A stretch of 33,146 nucleotides of DNA from Actinomycetota bacterium (GTDB lineage Bacteria > Actinomycetota > UBA4738 > HRBIN12): positions 1-33,146 of the forward strand of contig JACQDK010000047.1 in the NCBI GenBank assembly GCA_016201135.1, read 5' to 3'. Under the pieces are notes generated by a model. That model saw only the letters and a list, made by a program, of their open reading frames with translations. It was not told where the DNA came from and made no database searches. Below are positions 1 to 7,324 of this stretch, piece after piece (position 1 is the stretch's first letter; every line of letters starts with the position of its first letter). The position numbers and the translations under genes were made by a program.

Positions 1-1136
1 ATCGTCGTCCGCAGGCGTACGGGGTCGACGAAGACCGTGTCGGCGTGCCCGGCCCACTCGATCCCCGGATGCCCAGGATCTCTTCGCTGCTGCTCGGCGA
101 GATCGAGCACCAGCTTCGCCAGGTCGACCCGCTCTGGGAAGAACTCGAGCCCTCCCCCGAGGATCCGGGCAGCGTCGACGAGCTGCCGCAGGATCGTGTC
201 CATGCGGTCCGCGTCGTGCACGATCCCCCCTAGCATCAGCGCCCGCTGCTCCTCGGTCACCGAGTCCCATCTCTTCTCCAGCGCGAAGCCGAACCCCTTC
301 ATCGCGGTGAGCGGCGAGCGAAGGTCGTGTGCCGCCGCCGCGACCATCGCTTCGAGCGTGCTCGAAGGGGCCACCCGCTTCCGCGCCCATTCGAACAGGC
401 AGACGCTGGCGGCCGCGGCGAGATTGAGGGACTCCGCCTTACCGGAGTGCGGGACGCGGACGGTGGCGTCGGCGAGCGCCCTCACCTTCTCGGGCAGGCC
501 GTGGGCCTCGTTCCCGAAGACGAAGGCCAGAGGCTCCGAGAGATCGGTCGCGTACAGGTCCTCGGCGCCCCGGGCATCCATAGCGAGCACCCGGAAGCCC
601 CGGCGTCGACACAGCGAGATCGCGTCCGCGGTCCCTGCCCCCCGAACGACCGGCAGGTGGAACACCGATCCGGCCGAGGCCCGGACGGTCTTCGGGTTGA
701 ACACATCGACCGAGGTCTCCGAGAACACGACCCCGGCCACCCCGGCGGCGTCGGCGGAGCGAAGGACGGTGCCGGCGTTCCCAGGGTCGCGCACCTCGTG
801 CAGGATGGCGACGCATCCCGCGCGGGGAAGCTCCTGGAGGTCCACGTCCACGAACCTCGCCACCCCCACGAGACCCTGCGGCGTCACGGTCGAGGTGATC
901 TTTCCCATCACGTCCTCGCTCACGTGCGCCACCTCCACGCCCTCCTGGTGCGCGCGGACGGCGAGAGGATGGAGGAGGTCGGTGGCGTAGAGGACCTCCA
1001 ATCGACCGCCCTCGGCCAGGGCCTCCGAGACCCCCTGCGCCCCCTCGACCAGGAAGCGCCGATCCTGCTCGCGGTACGCGCGTCGCTTCAGCCGCGCTGC
1101 GGCCGCCACCTTCGGGTTCTTGAGGGACGTGAGCAC
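1..1136 (-). CDS. SpoU/TrmH RNA 2'-O-methyltransferase fused to a histidine kinase (3' end outside window)
   Basis: I translated this frame by hand: 378 codons with no stop, running off the left edge. Residues 1 to about 255 are a TrmH-family RNA ribose methyltransferase with an N-terminal substrate-binding part (starts VLTSLKNPKV). They carry a SAM-knot motif FGNEAHGL near residue 207 and the motif-3 stretch VPHSGKAESLNLAAAAS near 232-248. After a linker of a few residues the frame continues into a HisKA dimerisation domain with the H-box HDLRSPLTAMKGF, whose phosphoacceptor is His270. The two helices that follow lead toward an ATPase domain that lies outside the window. The GTG at 1136 fits the family N-terminus. 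It follows rplT by 65 nt, the usual place for a TrmH gene between rplT and pheS. I see no transmembrane segment in the visible part, so a soluble protein is likely. Both domain calls are firm; the fused product is seen in sequence but its function is unknown. Confidence 0.85.
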   Translation of the reverse strand, partial: MLTSLKNPKVAAAARLKRRAYREQDRRFLVEGAQGVSEALAEGGRLEVLYATDLLHPLAVRAHQEGVEVAHVSEDVMGKITSTVTPQGLVGVARFVDVDLQELPRAGCVAILHEVRDPGNAGTVLRSADAAGVAGVVFSETSVDVFNPKTVRASAGSVFHLPVVRGAGTADAISLCRRRGFRVLAMDARGAEDLYATDLSEPLAFVFGNEAHGLPEKVRALADATVRVPHSGKAESLNLAAAASVCLFEWARKRVAPSSTLEAMVAAAAHDLRSPLTAMKGFGFALEKRWDSVTEEQRALMLGGIVHDADRMDTILRQLVDAARILGGGLEFFPERVDLAKLVLDLAEQQRRDPGHPGIEWAGHADTVFVDPVRLRTT

Positions 1137-1201
1137 CGGACCCCCGTTCGTCCGGCCGAGTCTACGGTGCGCCGGCGGCGGGGGCCGGGAGCATCGCCGG
1201 G

Positions 1202-1561
1202 CTACGCGCCGAGCGCCTCGCGGGCGGTGTCGACCAGGCCCTTGAACGCGCCCGGGTCGTGAACGGCGAGATCGGCCAGGATCTTCCGGTCGACCTCGAC
1301 TCCGGCGGCCTTGAGTCCGCTGATGAACCGCGAGTAGCTGATGTCGTGCGGCCGGCACGCGGCGTTGATCCGGGTGATCCACAGCCGCCGGAACTGGCCC
1401 TTGCGGTCCCGCCGGTCGCGGTACGCGTACTGGCCGGAGTGCATGACCTGCTCTTTGGCGGCGCGGTAGCGCTTCCGGCGCGTGCCGGTGTATCCCTTCG
1501 CCGCCTCGAGGATCTCGCGGCGTTTCTTCTTCGCGTGGACGGATCGTTTCACTCGGGCCAT
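1202..1561 (-). CDS. rplT: 50S ribosomal protein L20
   Basis: The protein has 119 residues, the normal L20 length, with the very basic N-terminal helix ([18 protein letters not shown]) that threads into 23S rRNA and the conserved [15 protein letters not shown] and RINAACR segments. L20 is an early assembly protein of the large subunit and in many bacteria represses its own operon. It follows rpmI by 4 nt in the standard infC-rpmI-rplT order and ends with TAG. Start ATG at 1561 gives the family N-terminus exactly. Confidence 0.98.
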   Translation of the reverse strand: MARVKRSVHAKKKRREILEAAKGYTGTRRKRYRAAKEQVMHSGQYAYRDRRDRKGQFRRLWITRINAACRPHDISYSRFISGLKAAGVEVDRKILADLAVHDPGAFKGLVDTAREALGA

Positions 1562-1565
1562 CGGG

Positions 1566-1757
1566 TCACTTCCCCAGCAGTCGGCGGATCTTCTTGCGCT
1601 CCGCCGACACCTCGGACATGCCCTCGACGCGGCGGCGGCGGCTGCCGGTCTTCTTGGTGAGCATGTGGTTCCCGGTGGCCTTGCGGTGCAGCACCTTCCC
1701 GTTGCGGGTGATGCGGAACCGCTTGGCGGCCGCGCGATGGGTCTTCATCTTCGGCAT
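1566..1757 (-). CDS. rpmI: 50S ribosomal protein L35
   Basis: A 63-residue basic protein starting [17 protein letters not shown], which is the L35 signature, with the conserved [12 protein letters not shown] and C-terminal [11 protein letters not shown]. It is a structural component of the 50S subunit. It lies 4 nt after infC and 4 nt before rplT, so the three genes are cotranscribed and probably translationally linked. Confidence 0.98.
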   Translation of the reverse strand: MPKMKTHRAAAKRFRITRNGKVLHRKATGNHMLTKKTGSRRRRVEGMSEVSAERKKIRRLLGK

Positions 1758-1761
1758 ATCG

Positions 1762-2379
1762 TCATCCCTCGGTGGGCTCGACGGAGGTGGAGGCGGAAGC
1801 GGGCTCGGCTACCGCGACCGGCTCGGCTACTGGAGCAGGACGCGGCGCCTCGGACCTCTTCTCCCCGTGCTTCTTGTTCGGCGCGATCACCATGATCATG
1901 TTCCGGCCTTCCTGCTTCGGCATCGCGTCCACGGTCGCGAGCTCCTTCAGATCCTCGACGAGCCGGTCGAGGATCCTGCGACCCAGATCGGTGTGGGCCA
2001 TCTCGCGTCCGCGGAACATGATCGTGACCTTTACACGCGACCCCGCCCGCAGGAACCGTTCGACGTGGCCCTTCTTCGTGGCGTAGTCGTGCGGATCGAT
2101 CTTCGGGCGGAACTTGATCTCCTTGACCTCGACACGGACCTGCTTGCGTCGGGCTTCCTTCTGGCGGATGTCGCGCTCGTACTTGTACTTGCCGTAGTCC
2201 ATGATCCGCGCGACCGGCGGATCGGCGTTCGGCGCGACCTCCACGAGATCGAGGTCCAGGTCCCGGGCCATCCGGATCGCATCCTGCGTGGAGACGATGC
2301 CGACCTGCCCCCCGTCCGCGCCCACGAGGCGCACCTGGGGTGCCCGGATCCTGTCGTTTATCCGCGGGTCAGTCGATAC
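1762..2379 (-). CDS. infC: Translation initiation factor IF-3, apparent non-canonical GTA start
   Basis: IF-3 prevents premature 50S joining and proofreads the start codon and initiator tRNA. The reading frame contains the IF-3 N-domain ([16 protein letters not shown]), the linker with MDYGKYKYE, and the C-domain ([40 protein letters not shown]), followed by an Ala/Pro/Glu-rich tail. No ATG, GTG or TTG lies upstream of the conserved N-terminus: an in-frame TGA comes four codons before GTA. The GTA at 2379-2377 sits where actinobacterial IF-3 proteins start (x-S-T-E/D-x-R-I/V-N). It is 9 nt downstream of a perfect Shine-Dalgarno GGAGGTGAT. Rare start codons in infC are well known (AUU in E. 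coli) and let IF-3 repress its own synthesis. An internal GTG at 2334 would delete the start of the N-domain. Identity is certain; the start codon is inferred. Confidence 0.93.
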   Translation of the reverse strand, partial: VSTDPRINDRIRAPQVRLVGADGGQVGIVSTQDAIRMARDLDLDLVEVAPNADPPVARIMDYGKYKYERDIRQKEARRKQVRVEVKEIKFRPKIDPHDYATKKGHVERFLRAGSRVKVTIMFRGREMAHTDLGRRILDRLVEDLKELATVDAMPKQEGRNMIMVIAPNKKHGEKRSEAPRPAPVAEPVAVAEPASASTSVEPTEG

Positions 2380-2401
2380 CCCGCATCACCTCCATCGAAC
2401 G

Positions 2402-2425
2402 AAAAGCACCGGTCACGGCCGGTGC
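2402..2425 (-). terminator. Hairpin plus T-run in the infC leader (attenuator-like)
   Basis: On the minus strand a perfect 7-bp stem GCACCGG/CCGGTGC with a 6-nt loop is followed at once by TTTT. It lies between the infC promoter and the infC ribosome binding site. It is therefore inside the infC leader and could act as an attenuator, or it could terminate read-through from the riboflavin operon. The T-run is short (four), so termination strength is uncertain. Confidence 0.6.
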
Positions 2426-2457
2426 TAGCGTGGAACACGACTCAAACACTCAGCCAA

Positions 2458-2486
2458 GTATAGGGGGCCGCGCCGACGGGTGTCGA
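2458..2486 (-). promoter_or_regulatory. Sigma70-type promoter of infC-rpmI-rplT
   Basis: The minus strand reads TCGACA (2486-2481), a 17-nt spacer and TATACT (2463-2458). This is 5/6 and 5/6 match to TTGACA and TATAAT with ideal spacing. Transcription would start near 2451, giving a leader of about 70 nt that contains the hairpin at 2402-2425. Confidence 0.75.
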
Positions 2487-2500
2487 CGCCGGTCGGACAC

Positions 2501-2851
2501 TCACCAGTCGGGCTCCAGCGGCCGACCGTACAGGTCCTCCAGGCGCTGGGTGTCGTCCTCGGTCGTGTAGCCGTACGCGATCTCGAGGATACGGCCCCTG
2601 ACCTGGCCCACGTTGGAGATCCGGTGGGTCTCCTCGGCCGGGATCATGAACTCCTCCCCCGGCTCCGCCTGAACCGTGCGGTTCCCGATCTCGATGCGCA
2701 GCCCCCGATCGAGCACCACCCACATCTCGTCCCGCATCCGGTGGAAGTGCACGCTCGTCTCCTGCGCGGGCTCGACCGTGATCACGCGCACCGACGCCGG
2801 CTGGTTCAGGGCGTACGTCGCCACCTGGCCCCAGGGCTTGTCGACTATCAC
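2501..2851 (-). CDS. Single-domain cupin, mannose-6-phosphate isomerase type II-like
   Basis: A 116-residue single cupin barrel. The first cupin motif is visible as HFHRMRDEMWVVLDRG and the second as EFMIPAEETHRISN, so metal ligands (two His, Glu, His) are in place. The N-terminus VDKPWGQVATY resembles the KPWG opening of the cupin part of GDP-mannose pyrophosphorylase/phosphomannose isomerase proteins. GTG at 2851 overlaps the ribH stop as GTGA, so it is translated from the riboflavin operon. Whether it acts on sugar phosphate, or has another role linked to riboflavin, cannot be told from sequence. Confidence 0.8.
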   Translation of the reverse strand: MIVDKPWGQVATYALNQPASVRVITVEPAQETSVHFHRMRDEMWVVLDRGLRIEIGNRTVQAEPGEEFMIPAEETHRISNVGQVRGRILEIAYGYTTEDDTQRLEDLYGRPLEPDW

Positions 2852-3327
2852 TGCCGTCCCCCCTTCGCGATCTTGTCCAGCAACGAGGCCATCTCGAGGG
2901 CGGCCAGAGCTGCGTCGCGGCCCTTGTTCCCATGGGCGCCGCCGGCCCGTTCGAGTGCTTGGCGCAGGTCCTCGGTGGCCAGGACCTCGAACACGACCGG
3001 AACCCCGCTGTCGCGAGCCGCCTCCCGGATCCCGCGCGCCGCTTCGTTGGCCACCAGCTCGAAGTGCGCGGTATCTCCCCGCACGACGGCGCCCAGGCAG
3101 ATCACGGCGTCGTATGAGAGGGACTCTGCCATGCGGCGTGCCACCAGCGGGATCTCGAAGGCGCCAGGCACCCAAGCGAGATCCACGTCCTCCTCGTCCA
3201 GCCCGGCGGCGCGCAGGGTCTCGAGGCACGCGGCCACGAGCTTGCCGGTCACGACCTCGTTGAACCGCGAGGCGACGACGGCGATCCGGCGGCCGCGACC
3301 GTCCGGCTCGCCCTCGAAGGTCGTCAC
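2848..3327 (-). CDS. ribH: 6,7-dimethyl-8-ribityllumazine synthase
   Basis: This enzyme condenses 5-amino-6-ribitylamino-uracil with 3,4-dihydroxy-2-butanone 4-phosphate to lumazine, the substrate of riboflavin synthase. The 159-residue protein carries the expected motifs: [11 protein letters not shown] near the N-terminus, [10 protein letters not shown] for substrate binding, [19 protein letters not shown] around the catalytic His, and [14 protein letters not shown] at the C-terminus. GTG at 3327 overlaps the ribA stop as GTGA. It is the last biosynthetic step encoded before the cupin gene. Confidence 0.98.
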   Translation of the reverse strand: MTTFEGEPDGRGRRIAVVASRFNEVVTGKLVAACLETLRAAGLDEEDVDLAWVPGAFEIPLVARRMAESLSYDAVICLGAVVRGDTAHFELVANEAARGIREAARDSGVPVVFEVLATEDLRQALERAGGAHGNKGRDAALAALEMASLLDKIAKGGRQ

Positions 3328-4037
3328 CGCGTGCCTCCGGCCTCAGGAAGGGCGTCGAGCAGGTGGCCGAGCTTCTCCCTCTTCGTTCGGAGGTAGCCGA
3401 TGTTCTCCGGCGTCGGGTCGGTCTCGAGCGGTATCCGCTCGACGATCGACAGCCCGTAGCCCTCCAGCCCGGCCCTCTTCGAGGGGTTGTTCGTGAGCAG
3501 TCGCATCGTCTTCACGCCGATGTCCACCAGGATCTGGGCCCCGATACCGTAATCGCGCTGATCGGCGGCGAAGCCGAGCTCGAGGTTCGCTTCGACGGTG
3601 TCCCTGCCCAGATCCTGCAGCTCGTACGCGCGCAGCTTGTGCGAGAGCCCGATGGCGCGCCCCTCGTGGCCGCGGACGTACAGCACGACACCGCGAGCCT
3701 CCTTCCCGATCAACTCCATCGCGCGCCCCAGTTGCTCGCCGCAGTCGCAGCGCAGCGACCCGAACACGTCACCTGTGAGGCACTCCGAGTGCACCCGCGT
3801 GAGGATCCCCTCGCCGTCGCCGATGTCCCCGAGGACAAGCGCGACATGGGTGCGAGAGTCGACGACGCTCTCGTACGCGTAGGAGCGCCACTCCCCCTGC
3901 GGGGTGGGGATCGTCGCCTCGGCGAGGCGGGTCACGAGCACCTCGCTCCGGCGCCGGTACTGGATCAGGTCGGCGATCGAGATCAGCTTGAGGTCGTGCC
4001 TCCTCGCCACCTCGACGAGCTCGGGAAGGCGAGCCAT
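3324..4037 (-). CDS. ribA: GTP cyclohydrolase II, separated from RibB by one in-frame TAG
   Basis: The protein opens the imidazole ring of GTP, the first committed step to riboflavin. The catalytic domain shows the zinc cluster region [10 protein letters not shown], the [10 protein letters not shown] segment, and [11 protein letters not shown] near the end. The first 30 or so residues ([24 protein letters not shown]) are not part of a free RibA. In bifunctional RibBA they are the last helix and strand of the RibB domain. The upstream gene ends DDG-TAG in the same frame with zero nt between the stop and this ATG, so the pair looks like a RibBA fusion cut by a single amber codon. The ATG is the conserved Met of the DDG-x-MAR motif. 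Confidence 0.93.
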   Translation of the reverse strand: MARLPELVEVARRHDLKLISIADLIQYRRRSEVLVTRLAEATIPTPQGEWRSYAYESVVDSRTHVALVLGDIGDGEGILTRVHSECLTGDVFGSLRCDCGEQLGRAMELIGKEARGVVLYVRGHEGRAIGLSHKLRAYELQDLGRDTVEANLELGFAADQRDYGIGAQILVDIGVKTMRLLTNNPSKRAGLEGYGLSIVERIPLETDPTPENIGYLRTKREKLGHLLDALPEAGGTR

Positions 4038-4586
4038 CTAGCCGTCATCTCGCATGACCTCACAGATCACGCCGGCAGGGAATAGACCTCCGGCCGAGGC
4101 GAGGTCGACGGCGGCCTCGGTGTGGCCCGCGCGCTTCAGTACCCCGCCTTCCTGAGCCCGGAGCGGGAAGACGTGTCCGGGCTTCTGGAAGTCCTGCGGG
4201 CGGGAGCCGGGGTCGGTGACGGCCTTCACGGTGGCGGCGCGATCATGCGCGCTCGTGCCCGTCGTCGTGCCGGGACGGTAGTCGATCGAGACGGTGAACG
4301 CGGCCTCATGACCCCCGGGCATCTCGGAGACCATCTGAGGGATGCCGAGCTCGTCGAGCCGGCGGCCGTCGACCGGAAGGCACACGATGCCGCGACCGTA
4401 GGTGACCATGAAGTTGATCGCCTCCGGGGTCACCTTCTCGGCGGCCATGATGAAGTCGCCCTCGTTCTCCCGGTCGGCGTCGTCGACGACCAGGATGATG
4501 CTCCCCTGGCGGATCTCCTCGATCGCCTCGGGGATCGTCGCGAAGACCGACCGGTCGAGGCCGTCGACCTGCTGCTGCTCGCTCAT
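4038..4586 (-). CDS. ribB: 3,4-dihydroxy-2-butanone 4-phosphate synthase, C-terminal segment moved to RibA
   Basis: RibB converts ribulose 5-phosphate to the four-carbon unit used by RibH. The 182 residues include VVDDADRENEGDFIMAAE, the acidic metal-binding loop, YGRGIVCLP, and TGTSAHDRAATVKA and GHVFPLRAQEGGVLKRAGHTEAAVDL with the catalytic His and acidic residues. It ends ICEVMRDDG followed by TAG. Stand-alone RibB proteins (about 215 residues) and RibBA fusions continue with x-MARLPEL...SIADLIxYR, which here is encoded in the same frame directly after the stop as the start of ribA. The protein is thus about 30 residues shorter than usual. It starts at ATG 4586, overlapping the ribE stop by 4 nt. 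Confidence 0.93.
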   Translation of the reverse strand: MSEQQQVDGLDRSVFATIPEAIEEIRQGSIILVVDDADRENEGDFIMAAEKVTPEAINFMVTYGRGIVCLPVDGRRLDELGIPQMVSEMPGGHEAAFTVSIDYRPGTTTGTSAHDRAATVKAVTDPGSRPQDFQKPGHVFPLRAQEGGVLKRAGHTEAAVDLASAGGLFPAGVICEVMRDDG

Positions 4587-5185
4587 CCCTGCACCCGTCC
4601 TTCCGTCTCGCCGGACAAGAGGCGTTCCACGTACTTAGCGATCACGTCAACCTCTAGGTTCACCGGGTCGCCGGGCGCCGCCGTTCCGAGCGTGGTGGCG
4701 GCCAGCGTGTGCGGGATCAACGCGATCGCGACCTCGGCGCCGTCCAGGGCGGCCGCCGTGAGGCTGACGCCGTCCACGGCTATCGACCCCTTCTCCACGA
4801 CGTAGCGCAGGAGCTCCGCCGGCACCCGCACCTTCAGAAGCGCGCCGCCGGCGCCATCGGGCTCCCGAGCCACCACCTCGCCCACGTCGTCGACGTGTCC
4901 CTGCACGAGGTGGCCCCCCAGGCGCGCGCCGAGCGTGACGGGCCGTTCTAGGTTCACGCTCGCGCCCGGCGAGAGCCTCCCGAGCGAGGTCCGGGCCAGC
5001 GTTTCCCCCGACAGATCGAACGCGAGCGCGTCACCGCCGTTCGCCACGACCGTGAGGCACGTGCCGTTGACGGCCACCGAAGCGCCGACGTCCGCGTCGC
5101 GGGCCAGCGTGCGGCACGCGACCACGAGACGCCCGCCCTCGATCGCGGCGACCTCGCCCAGCTCCTCAACGATCCCGGTGAACAT
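4583..5185 (-). CDS. ribE: Riboflavin synthase, alpha chain
   Basis: Dismutates two lumazine molecules to riboflavin. The 200-residue protein shows two tandem lumazine-binding barrels: the first starts MFTGIVEELGEV with VNGTCLTVV, and the second contains LGGHLVQGHVDDVGEV and IAVDGVSLTAA. The MFTGIVEE start is diagnostic and fixes ATG 5185. It overlaps the end of ribD by 20 nt, placing it in the riboswitch-controlled transcript. Confidence 0.98.
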   Translation of the reverse strand: MFTGIVEELGEVAAIEGGRLVVACRTLARDADVGASVAVNGTCLTVVANGGDALAFDLSGETLARTSLGRLSPGASVNLERPVTLGARLGGHLVQGHVDDVGEVVAREPDGAGGALLKVRVPAELLRYVVEKGSIAVDGVSLTAAALDGAEVAIALIPHTLAATTLGTAAPGDPVNLEVDVIAKYVERLLSGETEGRVQG

Positions 5186-6272
5186 CGGCCTCCACCCTCA
5201 GGTCGTCTCCGATCCGGTCCACCGAGGCGATCTCCAGGCGGAGCGCATCCGAGATCGGGGCGAAGCCCTCGCCCTCGATCAGGCCCCGCGCCGAGGCGCC
5301 ACCCGCCAGGAGCGGCGCCAGGTAGAACACCACCCGGTCCACGACGGCCTCGCGCACGGCGCTCCACGCGAGCGTCGGCCCTCCCTCGATCACGAGCCCC
5401 TGCACGTCGCGCTTACCGAGCTCCTCGACGAGCCCCGGCAACCAGACGCCGCCCGACGCGTCGCGATCCAGCACGGCGACGTCCGCCCCGGCGGACCTCC
5501 ACTCCCCCAGCCGGGCGTCGGGAGCAAGGTCGGTGGTGGCCACCAGGGTCGGCGCCGAGCCGTCGAAGAGGTTGCCGCGCGCTGGAACTCGACCGGCGGT
5601 GTCGAGGAGCACCCGCAGCGGCGGCCGGGCCGCCGCGAACTCGGGGGCCCGAAGGGTGAGGGATGGGTCGTCGGCAACCGCGGTGCCGGAGCCGACCGCT
5701 ATCGCGTCGGCCCAGGCGCGCAGGCGCTGCACGTCCGCCCGCGCCGCATCGCCTGTGATCCACCTCGAGGAACCGTCGCGCGCCGCCGCCCTCCCGTCCA
5801 GCGTCCCGGCCATCTTCAGGACGACGAAGGGGCGTCCCGTCCTCACGTGGGCCAGGAAGGCGACGTTCTGCCTTTCGGCTTCGGACTCGAGGACGCCCTC
5901 GGCGACCTCGATCCCGGCCGCTCGGAGCTCCCCAACGCCGGGCGAGTCCTGTCCGAGGTTGGGGTCGAGCGCGCCGACGACCACGCGCGCCACGCGCGCC
6001 TCGACGAGTGCTCTCGTGCACGGAGGCGTTCGGCCGAACCGGTTGCAGGGCTCGAGGGTGGTGTACACGGTGGCTCCAGCCGCGCGCCCCCGGGCTTCGC
6101 GGAGCGCGGCCGCCTCGGCGTGCGCCGTCCCTGGCCCCTCGTGCCAGCCCTCGCCCACGACGTCGTCGCCGGCCACGACGACCGCACCTACCAAGGGATT
6201 GGGAGACACTCGTCCCCAGCCACGTTCGGCCAGGTCCAACGCCCGCCGCATGTACGCCTCGTCGCTCCGCAC
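5166..6272 (-). CDS. ribD: Bifunctional diaminohydroxyphosphoribosylaminopyrimidine deaminase / 5-amino-6-(5-phosphoribosylamino)uracil reductase
   Basis: Catalyses the second and third steps after RibA. The N-terminal deaminase domain has the zinc site TAHAEAAALREA and EPCNRFGRTPPC. The C-terminal reductase domain begins near RPFVVLKMAGTLDGR and has WITGDAARADVQRLR and IEGGPTL. I chose GTG 6272 (368 residues, N-terminus SDEAYMRRALDLAERG) because a purine-rich GGGGGCGGA lies just upstream. An ATG at 6287 has no Shine-Dalgarno and lies in the loop of a hairpin that would mask that ribosome binding site. It is the first gene behind the FMN riboswitch. Confidence 0.95.
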   Translation of the reverse strand: MRSDEAYMRRALDLAERGWGRVSPNPLVGAVVVAGDDVVGEGWHEGPGTAHAEAAALREARGRAAGATVYTTLEPCNRFGRTPPCTRALVEARVARVVVGALDPNLGQDSPGVGELRAAGIEVAEGVLESEAERQNVAFLAHVRTGRPFVVLKMAGTLDGRAAARDGSSRWITGDAARADVQRLRAWADAIAVGSGTAVADDPSLTLRAPEFAAARPPLRVLLDTAGRVPARGNLFDGSAPTLVATTDLAPDARLGEWRSAGADVAVLDRDASGGVWLPGLVEELGKRDVQGLVIEGGPTLAWSAVREAVVDRVVFYLAPLLAGGASARGLIEGEGFAPISDALRLEIASVDRIGDDLRVEADVHRDR

Positions 6273-6275
6273 GCT

Positions 6276-6298
6276 CCGCCCCCTCATGTCCGGGGCGG
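6276..6298 (-). promoter_or_regulatory. Ribosome-binding-site hairpin of ribD (riboswitch expression platform)
   Basis: On the minus strand CCGCCCC (6298-6292) is complementary over 7 bp to GGGGCGG (6282-6276), which contains the ribD ribosome binding site 3 nt before the GTG start. There is no T-run after it. Together with the aptamer upstream this points to control of translation initiation rather than termination. The pairing is seen; the switching is inferred. Confidence 0.6.
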
Positions 6299-6341
6299 CG
6301 GGCGAAGGCGGACGGCATGCGCGCACGGCGCCGCCGACACG

Positions 6342-6462
6342 CCCGTTCCCTCCCTTCCCGACTCTCACGGTCGGTCCCGGAATCGCACCGGGTCCACCCC
6401 CGACTGGACGCCGGGGGGTCGCGGACTGTCACCGCCGGTGGGGACTTGCACCCCGCCCCGGA
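6342..6462 (-). ncRNA. FMN riboswitch (RFN element)
   Basis: The minus strand carries the hallmark RFN blocks in order: GGGGTGCAAGTCCCCACCGG, CGGTGACAGTCCGCGA, GACCCGGTGCGATTCCGGG, CCGACCGTGAGAGTCGG and AAGGGAGGGAACG. These match the conserved core and junctions of FMN riboswitches. It lies between a promoter at 6483-6488 and ribD, so the whole rib operon should be repressed when FMN is abundant. Confidence 0.95.
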
Positions 6463-6482
6463 AACAGGCTTCCTCGGGCCCA

Positions 6483-6488
6483 AGTATA
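6483..6488 (-). promoter_or_regulatory. -10 element of the rib operon
   Basis: TATACT on the minus strand lies about 20 nt before the riboswitch aptamer, so transcription would begin near 6476. The -35 region is weak (CTGGTC or TGGTCC at 17-18 nt). The gap 6489-6562 between the ABC ATPase and this promoter holds no gene; only a loose inverted repeat (GACGCC/GGCGTC) was seen. Confidence 0.55.
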
Positions 6489-6562
6489 GGCTCGCCGGGC
6501 GGGGGGGACCAGAGGTGGCCGCGAGCGACGCCTCCTGTCGGTCCGCGGCGTCCGCCGGGCGC

Positions 6563-7324
6563 TCAGAGCACGGCGTCGAGGAACCTGCGGGTCTCCGGGA
6601 ACCTCGTCTCTTCGAACATCTGCTGGGGGGTCCCCTCCTCCAGGATGACCCCCTCGTGGAAGAACATCATCCGATGGGCCACCTCGCGGGCGAAGCCCAT
6701 CTCGTGGGTGACCACGATCATCGTCATCCGCATCTCGGTGGCGAGGGACTTCATCACGGCCAGCACCTCGCCGATCAGCTCCGGGTCCAGGGCGGAGGTC
6801 GGTTCGTCGAAGAGCATCACCTTCGGCTCCATGGCAAGCGCCCGCGCGATCGCCACCCGCTGCTGCTGGCCGCCGGACAGCCGGATCGGGTACTCCTCCG
6901 CCTTGTCGGCCAGGCCCACCTTCGCGAGTATCTCGAGGCCCATGGCCCGGGCGTCGGCCGCCGGGAACCCCTTCACGGTCACCGGACCCTCGATCACGTT
7001 GTGGAGCGCGGTCATGTGGGGAAAGAGGTTGAACTGTTGGAAGACCATCCCCGTGCGGATCCGAAGCTGGCGGACCTGCTCGCGCTTGTGGTGGGTATGG
7101 TGCCCCCCTTCCAGCCGGATGCCGTCGACCTCGATGGTGCCCGAGGTGGGATCTTCCAGGAAGTTGATGCAGCGAAGCACCGTGCTCTTGCCGGCGCCCG
7201 ACCGGCCGAACATCACGACGACCTCGCCCTCGTGGATCTCCATGTTCACGCCGCGGACGACCTCGAGGTTCCCGAAGTACTTGTGGAGGTTCTCGACTTT
7301 GACGACGGCGCGCTCGCTACCCAT
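6563..7324 (-). CDS. Polar amino acid ABC transporter ATP-binding protein
   Basis: A 253-residue ATPase of the GlnQ/HisP class that powers import through the adjacent permease. Walker A is GRSGAGKST, the Q-loop follows as [12 protein letters not shown], the signature is [16 protein letters not shown], Walker B is [12 protein letters not shown] and the switch His is in [12 protein letters not shown] small His-rich insert [11 protein letters not shown] lies before the Q-loop, where family members usually have a short Lys/Arg-rich loop. It starts 8 nt inside the end of the permease gene, so all three transporter genes form one operon. Confidence 0.95.
   Translation of the reverse strand: MGSERAVVKVENLHKYFGNLEVVRGVNMEIHEGEVVVMFGRSGAGKSTVLRCINFLEDPTSGTIEVDGIRLEGGHHTHHKREQVRQLRIRTGMVFQQFNLFPHMTALHNVIEGPVTVKGFPAADARAMGLEILAKVGLADKAEEYPIRLSGGQQQRVAIARALAMEPKVMLFDEPTSALDPELIGEVLAVMKSLATEMRMTMIVVTHEMGFAREVAHRMMFFHEGVILEEGTPQQMFEETRFPETRRFLDAVL

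Noticed and set aside
439-816. 125-residue minus-strand frame near the left edge
   Set aside because: It is a shadow inside the methyltransferase-kinase gene, which is open in another frame through the whole region.
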